From Paraburkholderia lycopersici (GTDB lineage: Bacteria; Pseudomonadota; Gammaproteobacteria; Burkholderiales; Burkholderiaceae): a stretch of DNA of 64,000 nucleotides. Shown here one piece after another: positions 35,766 to 44,687 of the stretch. The notes under the pieces were generated by a model, which saw nothing but the letters and a program-made list of their open reading frames with translations, was not told where the DNA came from and did not search any database. How positions within the stretch are numbered: the first letter of the stretch is position 1; every line of letters starts with the position of its first letter. The DNA is taken from assembly GCF_900096975.1 (NCBI RefSeq), contig NZ_FMYQ01000026.1, forward strand, positions 1 through 64,000, in the 5' to 3' direction. Both the position numbers and the translations under genes were made by a program.

Positions 35766-37379
35766 ATGTCTTTCGATTCTCTCGGCTTGTCCGAACCGCT
35801 GGTCCGCGCTGTCAACGAACTCGGCTACACCACGCCCACGCCCATCCAGGCGCAGGCGATTCCCGCCGTGCTCGGCGGCGGCGACCTGCTCGCCGGCGCG
35901 CAAACCGGCACCGGCAAAACCGCCGGCTTCACGCTGCCGATCCTGCAGCGCCTGTCGGACATGCCGCCGGCCGCAGGCGGCAAGCGCGTGGTGCGCGCGC
36001 TGATCCTCACGCCCACGCGCGAGCTTGCGGCACAGGTCGAGGAAAGCGTGCGCGCCTATGGCAAGTATTTGAAGCTCAAGTCCACCGTGATGTTCGGCGG
36101 CGTGGGCATCAATCCGCAAATCGACGCGCTCAGGCGCGGCGTGGATATCGTGGTCGCGACGCCGGGACGCCTGCTCGACCACATGCAGCAGAAGACCATC
36201 GACCTCTCGCAGCTCGAAATTCTCGTGCTCGATGAAGCCGACCGGATGCTCGACATGGGCTTCATCCACGACATCAAGCGCGTGCTCGCGAAGCTGCCGC
36301 CGCAACGCCAGAACCTGCTCTTCTCGGCCACCTTCGCCGACGAGATCAAGGCGCTCGCCGACAGCTTGCTCGACTCGCCGGCGCTCATCGAAGTCGCGCG
36401 CCGCAACACCACCGCGGAAACGGTTGCGCAGAAGATCTATCCCGTCGATCGCGACCGCAAGCGCGATCTGCTCACGCATCTCATCCGCCAGCACAACTGG
36501 TTCCAGGTGCTCGTGTTCACGCGCACGAAGCACGGCGCCAACCGCCTCGCCGAACAGCTCACGAAGGACGGCATCAGCGCGCTCGCGATTCACGGCAACA
36601 AGAGCCAGTCCGCACGCACGCGCGCCTTGAGCGAGTTCAAGGACGGCACGCTGCAGGTTCTGGTCGCCACCGACATCGCCGCGCGCGGCATCGATATCGA
36701 CCAGCTGCCGCACGTCGTCAACTACGATCTGCCGAACGTGCCCGAGGACTACGTTCACCGCATCGGCCGCACGGGCCGCGCGGGCGCGACGGGCGAGGCG
36801 GTCTCGCTCGTGTGCGTGGACGAGCATCAACTGCTCAAGGACATCGAGAAGCTGATCAGGCGCGCGGTGCCGCGAGAGGTCATACCGGGCTTCGAGCCCG
36901 ACCCGAACGCGAAGCCCGAACCCATCCAGCGCCGCAGCCAGCCGCAAGGCCGCTCACCGCGCCAGGGGCAAGGCCAGGGCCGCGGCACATCGAACAATGG
37001 CGCCAACGGCGGGCGCCCCGCGCAAACGCAGGCGCGGGACTCCCGCGAATCGCATGAATCGCGCGGCGGCAATCGCGAAGGCAACCGCGCACACGCAGCC
37101 AATGGCAGTGGCAACGGCGGCGGTGGCAACGGCGGGCAGCGCCCGGCCAAACCCGCGTCGAACGGCCTGCGCACCGCCAAGCCTGTGAAGCAAGGCGCGA
37201 ATCACGGCGCTCAGGGCGGACGCGGCGAGCACACGCGCCGCGAAAGCCAGCGCGGCGTCTCGCACGAAAGCGCACTGGGCCGCCCGCAACGCAAATCGCA
37301 AGCGAACCCCGGCGCGCTGCTCGGCGGCCGCCCCAGCGGCAATTCACGCCGCGACGGCAACGGCCAGCGCGATCGCTAA
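35766..37379 (+). CDS. rhlE: DEAD-box RNA helicase RhlE
   Basis: Starting at MSFDSLGLSE gives 537 residues. Helicase motifs in order: Q motif GYTTPTPIQAQAI, AQTGTGKT, PTRELAAQV, TPGRLLD, VLDEADRMLDMGF, LFSATF, ATDIAARGIDI and HRIGRTGRAG. After about residue 385 comes a basic Gly/Asn/Arg/Gln-rich tail of ~150 residues, typical for RhlE and likely an RNA-binding, condensate-forming tail. It remodels rRNA precursors and decay complexes, notably in the cold. A strong hairpin terminator follows. Confidence 0.94.
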   Translation: MSFDSLGLSEPLVRAVNELGYTTPTPIQAQAIPAVLGGGDLLAGAQTGTGKTAGFTLPILQRLSDMPPAAGGKRVVRALILTPTRELAAQVEESVRAYGKYLKLKSTVMFGGVGINPQIDALRRGVDIVVATPGRLLDHMQQKTIDLSQLEILVLDEADRMLDMGFIHDIKRVLAKLPPQRQNLLFSATFADEIKALADSLLDSPALIEVARRNTTAETVAQKIYPVDRDRKRDLLTHLIRQHNWFQVLVFTRTKHGANRLAEQLTKDGISALAIHGNKSQSARTRALSEFKDGTLQVLVATDIAARGIDIDQLPHVVNYDLPNVPEDYVHRIGRTGRAGATGEAVSLVCVDEHQLLKDIEKLIRRAVPREVIPGFEPDPNAKPEPIQRRSQPQGRSPRQGQGQGRGTSNNGANGGRPAQTQARDSRESHESRGGNREGNRAHAANGSGNGGGGNGGQRPAKPASNGLRTAKPVKQGANHGAQGGRGEHTRRESQRGVSHESALGRPQRKSQANPGALLGGRPSGNSRRDGNGQRDR

Positions 37380-37411
37380 CCTCTGCGTAGCGCCGGCCCG
37401 CGCGCGTCAGT

Positions 37412-37449
37412 AAACGACAAAGCCCGCCTTGCAGCGGGCTTTGTCGTTT
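37412..37449. terminator. Bidirectional intrinsic terminator between rhlE and the ferritin-like gene
   Basis: A perfect 16-bp stem (aaacgacaaagcccgc / gcgggctttgtcgttt) with a six-base loop; T-rich ends on both strands. It serves the convergent rhlE and ferritin-like genes. Confidence 0.9.
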
Positions 37450-37480
37450 TCGTATGAAGGCTTTCGCGTGTGCCGAAGCG

Positions 37481-38314
37481 TTAGCGGAAGAACACATGTT
37501 GCGTGATCTTCGCGAGCGGATAATGCACGCCCGGCTGGATCTTCGCGGGTAGATCGAGCGGCTTGAGCAGCATCTTCACGCACATGTCGGCGGAAAGATT
37601 GTGGCGCACCAGCCTGTTCACGCGCGCGGTGAGTTCACGGTTATAGGCCTCGTCACGCACGCGGTCGGGGTAGCGACCCGCGAACACATGGCGCAACGCG
37701 ATTTCGGAATCCTCGTTCTTGATCTCCATCACGCGGCGCATGAGCGCACCCAATACGGCGAAGCGCCCGTGCCCTTCTATCTGGTTGTACTTCTTGAAAT
37801 AGCGGAAAAAATGCTTGTAGTGACGCACTTCGTCGCTGCGGATGTTGTCGGTGATTTCCTTGAGCACGGGCTCGTTCGAGCACTCGCCGATGGCGCGGTA
37901 GAGCGTCGCGGTGCCCGTCTCGACCACGCAGCGCGCGACCATTTCGAGCGCGCGCGTTCTTTCGAACTCCTCGAACGAACAGGTTTTCGAATACTCGTCG
38001 ATGAAGTTCCGAAAGGCCGTGTCCCAATCGAACTCGGGCCAAACGTATTGAATGTAGGTCTTTAGCGCACGGCCGTGCTGAAGCTCCTCGGGCTCCCATT
38101 CGCGGGTAAGCCACCCGGAAACCTCGGGGTCGCCGTTGAAGAACACGCTCAGGTTGCTGGTGTAGAGGTCGGAGCCGCTTTCGATGAACGAAGAGGCGCA
38201 CAGGAGCAGCATCAAGTCTTCGTTGGCGGCGGCGCGCTGACGGTCGATACGTGTGAGATCGATGTCTTCGATGCGCCAGGGCATTACATGGCGAGGCTCG
38301 TTTTCGTTACGCAT
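37481..38314 (-). CDS. Ferritin-like di-iron protein
   Basis: 277 residues. Helical throughout, with Glu and His pairs that fit a di-iron centre: EWEPEELQHGRAL near residue 73 and SDEVRHYKHFFRYF near 161. Similarity is to the ferritin-like/acyl-ACP-desaturase-related proteins seen in Burkholderiales. The substrate is unknown. A second Met at residue 11 (MPWRIED) could be the real start. The upstream side is a 650-base gap. Confidence 0.75.
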   Translation of the reverse strand: MRNENEPRHVMPWRIEDIDLTRIDRQRAAANEDLMLLLCASSFIESGSDLYTSNLSVFFNGDPEVSGWLTREWEPEELQHGRALKTYIQYVWPEFDWDTAFRNFIDEYSKTCSFEEFERTRALEMVARCVVETGTATLYRAIGECSNEPVLKEITDNIRSDEVRHYKHFFRYFKKYNQIEGHGRFAVLGALMRRVMEIKNEDSEIALRHVFAGRYPDRVRDEAYNRELTARVNRLVRHNLSADMCVKMLLKPLDLPAKIQPGVHYPLAKITQHVFFR

Positions 38315-38967
38315 TGTGTCGTACTCCCGAAGCGGTATCTACGCTCACCACGCGCGGCGCATGACCGGAGCCCCCCGAGGCCCGCCATGCCACATGCCTT
38401 ACGCGCGGTGAAAGTTACCAGCCATCCCGTATGCATCTTAGCTGTTGTTTCGCGTAGCTGCAGTCATGAAGCACAGACCGGGCCCGTTCCCCACAGTTCC
38501 TGGAATAGATGTCTTCTTGCGATGCATCATGCGCAGCGGCACTGTGCCTGGCTGTTCTTCGCTTGCTGCATGCAAGCCGTGACTGCATCCGAACCGCAAA
38601 TAGGATACCCATCGCCCGCCATGCGCGCTGGGTCGGCTGGGCTGTGCCGCAACGCCGCACGAACTTCAAGTGAAATCACGAATCTTCACGGCTCGCACAA
38701 CCGCCGCGTACCGGCACGAATGTCAAACGGAATATTTTCGGGATGTGGTTTGTACAACGCAGCGGCGTTGACTACACTCCAGTTCCCCGAGGCAGATCCC
38801 GGGCTGGATGCCGTTTTGGCCGCGCACAGGCGCGATCGGGCGGCCGGTCCTTCCCGACAGTCGGTCTGCACGGTCGCAGGCTTTCGCTCACACCACCGCA
38901 TTCCTGTCGCCGGGCCGCCCTGCGGGCCGCAACCGGCGACCTCTGATGCGGCAACACGGAGAGAACG
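38315..38967. other. 650-base gap without a recognised gene
   Basis: Frames are short or are Arg/Ala-rich shadows. The left edge is the leader of the ferritin-like gene. TTGTAC at 38750 and TACACT at 38773, 17 bases apart, form a weak promoter candidate for the small protein at 38968. A small RNA is possible but not demonstrable from sequence. Confidence 0.4.
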
Positions 38968-39165
38968 ATGCTGAGTCCGCATGAATTCGCCACCCTGCTG
39001 CTAGTCAAGGACGCCCCCAACCAGCTCGACATGGAACGAGAAGAACTGGACGCCCTGCTCGAACGACAGCTCGTCCAACTGGAGCGCCTCGCCTCCGGCC
39101 TCCAGCAATGGCGACTAACCGAAATCGGCGACTCCGCGTTGCGCGCCATCAAACGGTGTTCGTAG
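38968..39165 (+). CDS. Small winged-helix-like protein, 65 residues
   Basis: A GGAGAGA site precedes the ATG. The chain has an N-terminal helical part (SPHEFATLLLVKDAPNQLDM), a helix with ELDALLERQLVQLERLASG and ends QWRLTEIGDSALRAIKR. The LTEIGDSALRAI end is typical of a winged-helix wing plus last helix, so it may be a minimal DNA-binding or regulatory protein. No family name is assigned. A terminator lies about 150 bases downstream. Confidence 0.65.
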   Translation: MLSPHEFATLLLVKDAPNQLDMEREELDALLERQLVQLERLASGLQQWRLTEIGDSALRAIKRCS

Positions 39166-39476
39166 TCTGAGCCGGCTGGCCGGGTGCCCGCCCAGCCACA
39201 GGCTCCATTGCCCCTTTTCGATTTGGGCGGACGCGAGGAAATCGTCCGCCAGCCCGCATAGACGGGCACGTCCCCGATGCAGGCGCACGGCAGTAGACGT
39301 ACGCGCCTGCAGTGCATGGTCACGCGGACCCGCGCGCTTCATGCCCGCGTGACCATTTTTTTGTGCGTTCACGCTCCGCTCATGCGCGGCGACTGTCCGC
39401 TTGCGCCAAAGGTGCGCGTGCGACCTCATGCGCACGGGTACGCGCACGCCCAGCCGCGCAAGCAGCCGCCTGGCGC
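39166..39476. other. Gap after the small winged-helix-like gene
   Basis: 311 bases. The middle contains a strong plus-strand terminator at 39316-39362. Between the 65-codon stop and that terminator no coding frame is convincing, so the long 3' region may be a 3' UTR or contain a small RNA. Confidence 0.4.
39316..39362 (+). terminator. Intrinsic terminator with T-run
   Basis: atggtcacgcgg pairs perfectly with ccgcgtgaccat (12 bp, loop 17 bases) and is followed by tttttt. It ends plus-strand transcription from the small winged-helix-like gene or from a shorter RNA. Confidence 0.85.
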
Positions 39477-39854
39477 CTAGCCGGCCCGCAGCGTGGGGTC
39501 GACCGATGCGCGCCAGCTCAGCGCCTGTGCACGCTGTTCATTGAGGAAGTTCACCCATTGGTCGCGCGCCCCCCGCTCGCCGCTCTTGCCGAGCGTGGCG
39601 TACTGCTGCGCAAGCGCGGCCTGGAAGCCGCAAAACCGGTCCTGAGGGAGCCTGCCGCGCCGATTGGCGACCCAGGCGTCGAAAATAGCCGAGTAGACGC
39701 CCGGCGCATACGCACCGAAATCCACCGGCTGGCCGCCGCACATCTGCTGCAAGGCGGCGAGCGACGGCGCGCGCCCGCCGCCTTCGGGCCCCGCCGGCGC
39801 GCCCACACACCCCGCGAGCAGCACCGCTGCACCGATCATCGCCATTCCACGCAT
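39477..39854 (-). CDS. Small lipoprotein, unknown function
   Basis: 125 residues with a lipoprotein signal (MRGMAMIGAAVLLAGC; lipobox LAGC, Cys16). The mature part contains LQQMCGGQPVDFGAYAPGVY and two further Cys, and ends in LNEQRAQALSWRASVDPTL. A short secreted anchored protein of Burkholderia type; no function is recognised. It is divergent from glpK. Confidence 0.72.
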   Translation of the reverse strand: MRGMAMIGAAVLLAGCVGAPAGPEGGGRAPSLAALQQMCGGQPVDFGAYAPGVYSAIFDAWVANRRGRLPQDRFCGFQAALAQQYATLGKSGERGARDQWVNFLNEQRAQALSWRASVDPTLRAG

Positions 39855-40070
39855 GATTGCCTCGTTATCGTTTTCGACTGGTTAGAACCAAAGCATTTCC
39901 ACGCGGCTATTGTCGCACCGAGCCGCACGCCCGACACCCTGGCCGTTCGGCCGAGGCGACCGCAGAGCGCTCTCCGGCTATGCTGGGTTCGCTGTTTCGT
40001 TCGCCGCGGTGTGTCGTAGTGCGCCGGCCGCCGCGCGCGCCGCCGGGCCACCACTCAAGGAGACTGCGCG

Positions 40071-41606
40071 ATGCCTCATTCACTCGCCGGCTCGTACGTC
40101 CTCGCACTCGATCAGGGCACGACGAGTTCGCGCGCCCTGCTGCTCGACCGCCGCGGCGAGATCGTCGCGCTCGCGCAAAAGGAGTTCGCGCAGCTTTATC
40201 CGCGCCCCGGCTGGGTCGAGCACGACCCGAGCGATATCTGGTCGAGCCAGGCGGGCGTCGCGGCGGAGGCGCTCACGCGTGCGGGCGTCGGGGCGGCGGC
40301 GATCGAGGCCATCGGCATCACGAACCAGCGCGAAACGACCATCGTGTGGGACCGCGCAACAGGTCGGCCCGTGTACAACGCCATCGTATGGCAGGACCGC
40401 CGCACGGCAGGCTATTGCGACGAATTGAAGGCACGCGGCCTCGAGCCGATGGTACGCGCGAGAACGGGCCTGCCGATCGACGCTTACTTCTCGGCTACGA
40501 AAATCCGCTGGATTCTCGATCACGTCGAGGGTGCGCGCGAAAAGGCACGTGCGGGACGGCTCGCGTTCGGCACGGTGGATAGCTGGCTGCTATGGCACCT
40601 CACGCGCGGCGCGCTGCATGCCACCGACGTCACCAACGCCGCGCGCACGATGCTCTTCGACATCCACGCGCTGCGCTGGGACGAAGAGCTGCTCGCACTC
40701 TTCGAGATTCCGCGCAGCATGCTGCCCGAGGTGCGCTCGTCGTCGGAGGTCTATGCGCGCACGGCGGCGTCGCTATTTGCATCTGAAATCCCGCTCGCCG
40801 GCGTGGCCGGCGACCAGCATGCGGCGCTGTTCGGACAAATGTGCATGCGGCCCGGCATGGTGAAAAACACCTACGGCACCGGCTGTTTCCTCGTGATGAA
40901 CACGGGCGCGCAACCCATCGAGTCGAGCCACAATCTCGTCACGACCATCGCCTGGCAAGCGGGCGGACAAACGCAGTACGCGCTCGAAGGCAGCATTTTC
41001 ATCGCGGGCGCGGTGGTGCAGTGGTTGCGCGACGGGCTCGGCGTCATTCGCAGCGCCGCGGAAATCGAAACGCTCGCGGCACGCGTGGCGCACAGCGACG
41101 GCGTGTACCTCGTGCCCGCCTTTGCGGGGCTGGGCGCGCCGCACTGGAACGCGCACGCGCGCGGCTCGCTCTTCGGCGTCACGCGCGGCACGACCGCCGC
41201 GCACATCGCCCGGGCGGCGCTCGACTCGATCGCGTATCAATCGTTCGACGTACTCGCCGCCATGGAGGCCGATTCCGGCATGCGCGTAAACGAATTGCGC
41301 GTGGATGGCGGTGCATGCGCGAACAATCTGCTCATGCAGTTCCAGGCCGATTTGCTGGGCGTGAACGTCCTGCGGCCACGCTCGAGTGAAAGCACGGCGC
41401 TGGGCGCAGGGTATCTGGCGGGGCTTGCGGTGGGATTCTGGCGAGATGTGGACGAATTGCAGCAGCAGTGGATGCTCGAGCGCCGCTTCTCGCCCTCGCT
41501 GCCGCGCGCCGATGCCGCAAGGTGCCTAGCCGGCTGGCAGCGCGCGATCGGCGCGGCGAAGGCATGGGCCGACGCTGGCGACCTGAACGCTGCGAGCGAT
41601 GGCTAA
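40071..41606 (+). CDS. glpK: Glycerol kinase GlpK
   Basis: 511 residues. FGGY-kinase signatures: LALDQGTTSSRALLLDRRG at the ATP site, GITNQRETTIVWDRATGRP, and GVAGDQHAALFGQMCMRPGM plus ELRVDGGACANNLLMQFQAD. It phosphorylates glycerol to glycerol-3-phosphate with ATP in the cytoplasm. The glpF and glpD partners are not adjacent here. Translation starts at ATG 40071 after AAGGAGA. Confidence 0.95.
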   Translation: MPHSLAGSYVLALDQGTTSSRALLLDRRGEIVALAQKEFAQLYPRPGWVEHDPSDIWSSQAGVAAEALTRAGVGAAAIEAIGITNQRETTIVWDRATGRPVYNAIVWQDRRTAGYCDELKARGLEPMVRARTGLPIDAYFSATKIRWILDHVEGAREKARAGRLAFGTVDSWLLWHLTRGALHATDVTNAARTMLFDIHALRWDEELLALFEIPRSMLPEVRSSSEVYARTAASLFASEIPLAGVAGDQHAALFGQMCMRPGMVKNTYGTGCFLVMNTGAQPIESSHNLVTTIAWQAGGQTQYALEGSIFIAGAVVQWLRDGLGVIRSAAEIETLAARVAHSDGVYLVPAFAGLGAPHWNAHARGSLFGVTRGTTAAHIARAALDSIAYQSFDVLAAMEADSGMRVNELRVDGGACANNLLMQFQADLLGVNVLRPRSSESTALGAGYLAGLAVGFWRDVDELQQQWMLERRFSPSLPRADAARCLAGWQRAIGAAKAWADAGDLNAASDG

Positions 41607-41740
41607 GCAGCGCGAGCGGCATGCCCGGCGTGAGAGAAGCAAAAGCACGTATCATTAGGGGTTTCCACCTTCCCGCCAGTCTGGCTCAGACGCACGCGCA
41701 GGCCCTCGATCCGCACGTCGCCTGACCTCTCGTTTCACGC

Positions 41741-42427
41741 ATGATCGACCATCTCATCTGCGACTGTGACGGCGTGCTCGTCGACAGCGAAGTCATTGCC
41801 GACCGCGTTCTCTTCGAAACGCTGAGCAGCACTTTTCCCGGCATCGATTTCCATGCCGCCGTGAATGCGGCGTTCGGGCAGCAAACCTCCCGCTTTCTCG
41901 CCGACGTCGCCACCCGCTTCGACCTTACGATGCCGGGGGATTTTCTCGAGACGATCGAGCATCGCTGCGAAGCCGCCATCGCCGAGTCGGTGAGCCCGAT
42001 CAACGGCGTACGCGACGCGTTGCGTCGGGTTTCGCTGCCGGCCGCCGTCGTCTCGAACAGCCGTCTTTCGCGCGTGCACGCTTCGGTGCGGCGAGCGGGA
42101 CTCGACGCGATCTTCGGCGAGCGCATCTTCAGCGCGGAACAGGTCGCTCGGCCCAAGCCTTATCCGGACGTGTATCTGCACGCCGCGCGGCAACTCGGTG
42201 TGGCGCCGGCGCGCTGCCTCGTCGTCGAGGACAGCATTGCGGGCTTGAACGCCGCACGGGCGGCGGGCATGAAAACGATCGCGTTCGTCGGCGCGAGCCA
42301 CATTCCTTCAGGCTATGCCGACGTGCTGCGCGAGATGGGCATGACGCGCATCATGGCGCACATGGAAGAGCTGCCGGCGCTCGTCGAGGCCGGTGTGCGC
42401 GGCGAATTCGGCGACGTGCAATCGTAA
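41741..42427 (+). CDS. HAD-superfamily phosphatase (subfamily IA)
   Basis: 228 residues. Catalytic DCDGVLVDSE (Asp nucleophile and acid) is at residues 8-17, the VVSNSRLSRVH motif II follows, and RPKPYPDVYLHAA plus VVEDSIAGLNAARAAGM supply the Lys and Asp motifs. Members hydrolyse sugar or nucleotide phosphates; the substrate cannot be read from sequence. It follows glpK by 134 bases, perhaps removing a glycerol-phosphate by-product (inference). Confidence 0.85.
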   Translation: MIDHLICDCDGVLVDSEVIADRVLFETLSSTFPGIDFHAAVNAAFGQQTSRFLADVATRFDLTMPGDFLETIEHRCEAAIAESVSPINGVRDALRRVSLPAAVVSNSRLSRVHASVRRAGLDAIFGERIFSAEQVARPKPYPDVYLHAARQLGVAPARCLVVEDSIAGLNAARAAGMKTIAFVGASHIPSGYADVLREMGMTRIMAHMEELPALVEAGVRGEFGDVQS

Positions 42428-42512
42428 GGCGAGGCGGCGCGACAAGCGCTGCGCGGGCACACGGACCGCAAGGCCCCCGCGCCATAGTGGTGCGCAAACC
42501 GCTCGGCAAACG

Positions 42513-42540
42513 CGACGCGGCGCTTTGGGGCGCCGCGTCG
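42513..42540. terminator. Hairpin between the HAD gene and ribB
   Basis: cgacgcggcg and cgccgcgtcg form a perfect 10-bp stem with an eight-base loop between convergent genes. No T-run is present, so it is a plausible but not classical bidirectional terminator. Confidence 0.55.
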
Positions 42541-42574
42541 ATCGTCAGCCTCGGAAGTGCCGCTTCAGGGCACC

Positions 42575-43303
42575 TCAAGCCGGCTCGGCGCAACGCTCGC
42601 GCGCGGCGGCGAGCGACTCGCGAAACGCCACCAGCTCGGCGATCGTGAGCATCGGCAGGTTGTGCAGCTTCGCGAAGTCGTCGACCTGCTTGCCGCGCGC
42701 CATCGTGCCGTCCGGGTTCATCAGCTCGCACAGCACGCCAGCAGGCGTCAGGCCCGCGAGCACCGCGAGATCGACGGTGCCTTCGGTGTGGCCGCGGCGC
42801 GCCAGCACGCCGCCCTTCTGTGCGCGCAGCGGAAACACGTGGCCGGGACGCACGATATCGGCTGGCCTGGCGTTCGGGGCGATCGCGGCACGGATCGTCG
42901 TCACGCGATCGGCGGCCGAAACGCCCGTGCTCACGCCATCGCGCGCCTCGATCGACACCGTGAACGCAGTGCGATTGCGGCTTTCGTTGTGCGCCACCAT
43001 CGGGGGCAGTTCGAGCGAGCGCACTTTTTCGTCCGGCAGGCACAGGCATACGATGCCGCTGCACTCGCGGATGAAGAGCGCCATCGTTTCGGTCGTGAGG
43101 CGCTCGGCGGCGACGATGAGGTCGGCTTCGTCCTCGCGGTCATGATCGTCCTGCAGCACGACCGGGCGGCCTTCGCGCATGGCCTGCAGCGCGGCGGCGA
43201 TGCGCGGGGGCACCGGTTCGGTATCGAGGAACGGAAGATCGGCGGCGGCGTCGAGCGGCTCGACGGAAGACGAAGCGAAAGTGGAACTGGCAGTAAAGGA
43301 CAT
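42575..43303 (-). CDS. ribB: 3,4-dihydroxy-2-butanone-4-phosphate synthase RibB
   Basis: 242 residues, a single RibB domain without the GTP cyclohydrolase II extension. Active-site pieces are VVLQDDHDREDEADLIVAAE (Glu and Asp metal ligands), RPGHVFPLRAQKGGVLARRG and HTEGTVDLAVLAGL. It makes the four-carbon precursor of riboflavin from ribulose-5-phosphate. An FMN riboswitch lies 170 bases upstream on the same strand, the standard control of this pathway. Confidence 0.95.
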   Translation of the reverse strand: MSFTASSTFASSSVEPLDAAADLPFLDTEPVPPRIAAALQAMREGRPVVLQDDHDREDEADLIVAAERLTTETMALFIRECSGIVCLCLPDEKVRSLELPPMVAHNESRNRTAFTVSIEARDGVSTGVSAADRVTTIRAAIAPNARPADIVRPGHVFPLRAQKGGVLARRGHTEGTVDLAVLAGLTPAGVLCELMNPDGTMARGKQVDDFAKLHNLPMLTIAELVAFRESLAAARERCAEPA

Positions 43304-43366
43304 GTGAAACGCTCCTCGCGAGAGTTAGCGAAAAACGTTTCAGGGCATTGCAAACAGACAGGAATC

Positions 43367-43398
43367 CCCGGCACGCGTCGTTGAGCCAACGTGCCGGG
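43367..43398 (-). promoter_or_regulatory. Hairpin between FMN riboswitch and ribB
   Basis: cccggcacg and cgtgccggg form a perfect 9-bp stem. No long T-run follows, so this is more likely an expression-platform structure than a plain terminator. A second small ccccg/cggggg-type hairpin lies at 43401-43415. Confidence 0.45.
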
Positions 43399-43473
43399 CA
43401 CCCCGGAAATCGGGGACGCCGGCATATCGGCCAAAGCGCCGCGGCGGATGGGCAAACATGACCATCTGCACAT

Positions 43474-43634
43474 CTTCTTTCATCCGGACTGTAACCGTCG
43501 GCTCTGGCTTCGCACCAGATCTGCTGACCCTGCGCACGACATACATGAGACTCGCGCAAGCGCTCGCGGGCTCGCCGGCCTTGCCTTGCGGCGCGGCCGG
43601 CATACCGCCGGTGGGGAATTTCACCCCGCCCTGA
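43474..43634 (-). ncRNA. FMN riboswitch (RFN element)
   Basis: On the minus strand it reads agggcggggtgaaattcccc, accggcggtatgccggcc, then ggtcagcagatctggtg, gccagagccgacggttac and agtccggatgaaagaag. These are the five conserved arms of the RFN element, with a GC-rich variable arm between about 43540 and 43595. FMN binding lowers ribB expression. Transcription must start upstream of 43634. Confidence 0.96.
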
Positions 43635-43782
43635 AGACGCACTGATTACCGGATCAACCGGCGGGCAAAGGATACAACAGGCCGCACGATCGTGCAGCGC
43701 AAAAAAGCGCGGCCGGACAATTTCTTCGGAGCGCGGCTTATGCAATGCGGCATAGCCAGAACGGCAGGACGAACGCTCTCAC

Positions 43783-44487
43783 TCATGCCGGCTGCGCCGC
43801 CACTGCTTCGTCCGTCCCGGCCGATACCGCTGTTCCGGCTGCGGCGGGCACGTCCCAGCGTGGCGGCGTCTCGGCGTTGAGCGTGACGCGGAACACACGT
43901 GCTTCGGTGTCGCCGGGATTGCGCAGGCTGTGCGGCTGGTCGGCGTCGAACACGATCGCGTCGCCGGTCGCGAGCAACTGGCGTCGGTCGTGCACGCTCA
44001 CTTCGAGCGTGCCTTCGCTCACCACGAGGTTCACCGTCGTGCCTGGCGGGCGGCGCACGCCGACTTCGGTATGCAGGGGCGCGATGCGCAGCTCGTGGAA
44101 TTCGGCGGCAGCGGGCTGCCCGTCCGGATAAAGCGCGCGCGCCGAATATCGGCCATCGGCGGAAACGAGGCGCGGCGCGCGCTCGGCGGGCAGATGCTCG
44201 AAGCCATTCACGGCATGCCGCCGCAGGAACGCCGAGACCGAAACCTTCAAAGCCGCCGCGACCTTGCACAGCACCTTGATCGACGGCACGCTGCGCGCCG
44301 ACTCCACCTGCGCGAGCATCGCGCGCGAGACGCCCGAAGCGCGTGCGAGCGCATCGAGCGAAAGCTGGCGCTCGGCGCGCAGCCGCGCGAGATTCACGCC
44401 CACGAGGTATTCGAGCGTGTCGTAAGTTCCTTCGTTGTGCGCAGCATCGGGCTGCGCGTCGCGCACGAGCGCGAGGGGTGAACGCAT
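43783..44487 (-). CDS. XRE-family regulator with cupin sensor domain
   Basis: 234 residues. A helix-turn-helix (LARLRAERQLSLDALARASG, then VSRAMLAQVESARSVPSIKVL) is followed by a C-terminal cupin with HTEVGVRRPPGTTVNLVV and LLATGDAIVFDADQPHSLRNPG carrying the metal His. Such proteins sense a small ligand and repress amino-acid or detoxification genes. The target is unclear; the RFN riboswitch and ribB lie downstream, an MFS gene upstream. Confidence 0.85.
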   Translation of the reverse strand: MRSPLALVRDAQPDAAHNEGTYDTLEYLVGVNLARLRAERQLSLDALARASGVSRAMLAQVESARSVPSIKVLCKVAAALKVSVSAFLRRHAVNGFEHLPAERAPRLVSADGRYSARALYPDGQPAAAEFHELRIAPLHTEVGVRRPPGTTVNLVVSEGTLEVSVHDRRQLLATGDAIVFDADQPHSLRNPGDTEARVFRVTLNAETPPRWDVPAAAGTAVSAGTDEAVAAQPA

Positions 44488-44687
44488 GGCTGTCTCCGGG
44501 CGCGCCGCGCGAAAAGCGGCGCAAGAGCATGAATGGAGGCAAGACTAGCATCGCGACCTGGCGCGCCCAACGAAGTTATCTTCACACTGTTATCAGCATT
44601 GCAGAGCGCGATTACGGGATTGCTTTCGCGCCCTGCGTATAAGGCCCATCCGTTCCATAAGACGGCCGAATCAGACGGCCGCATCGC

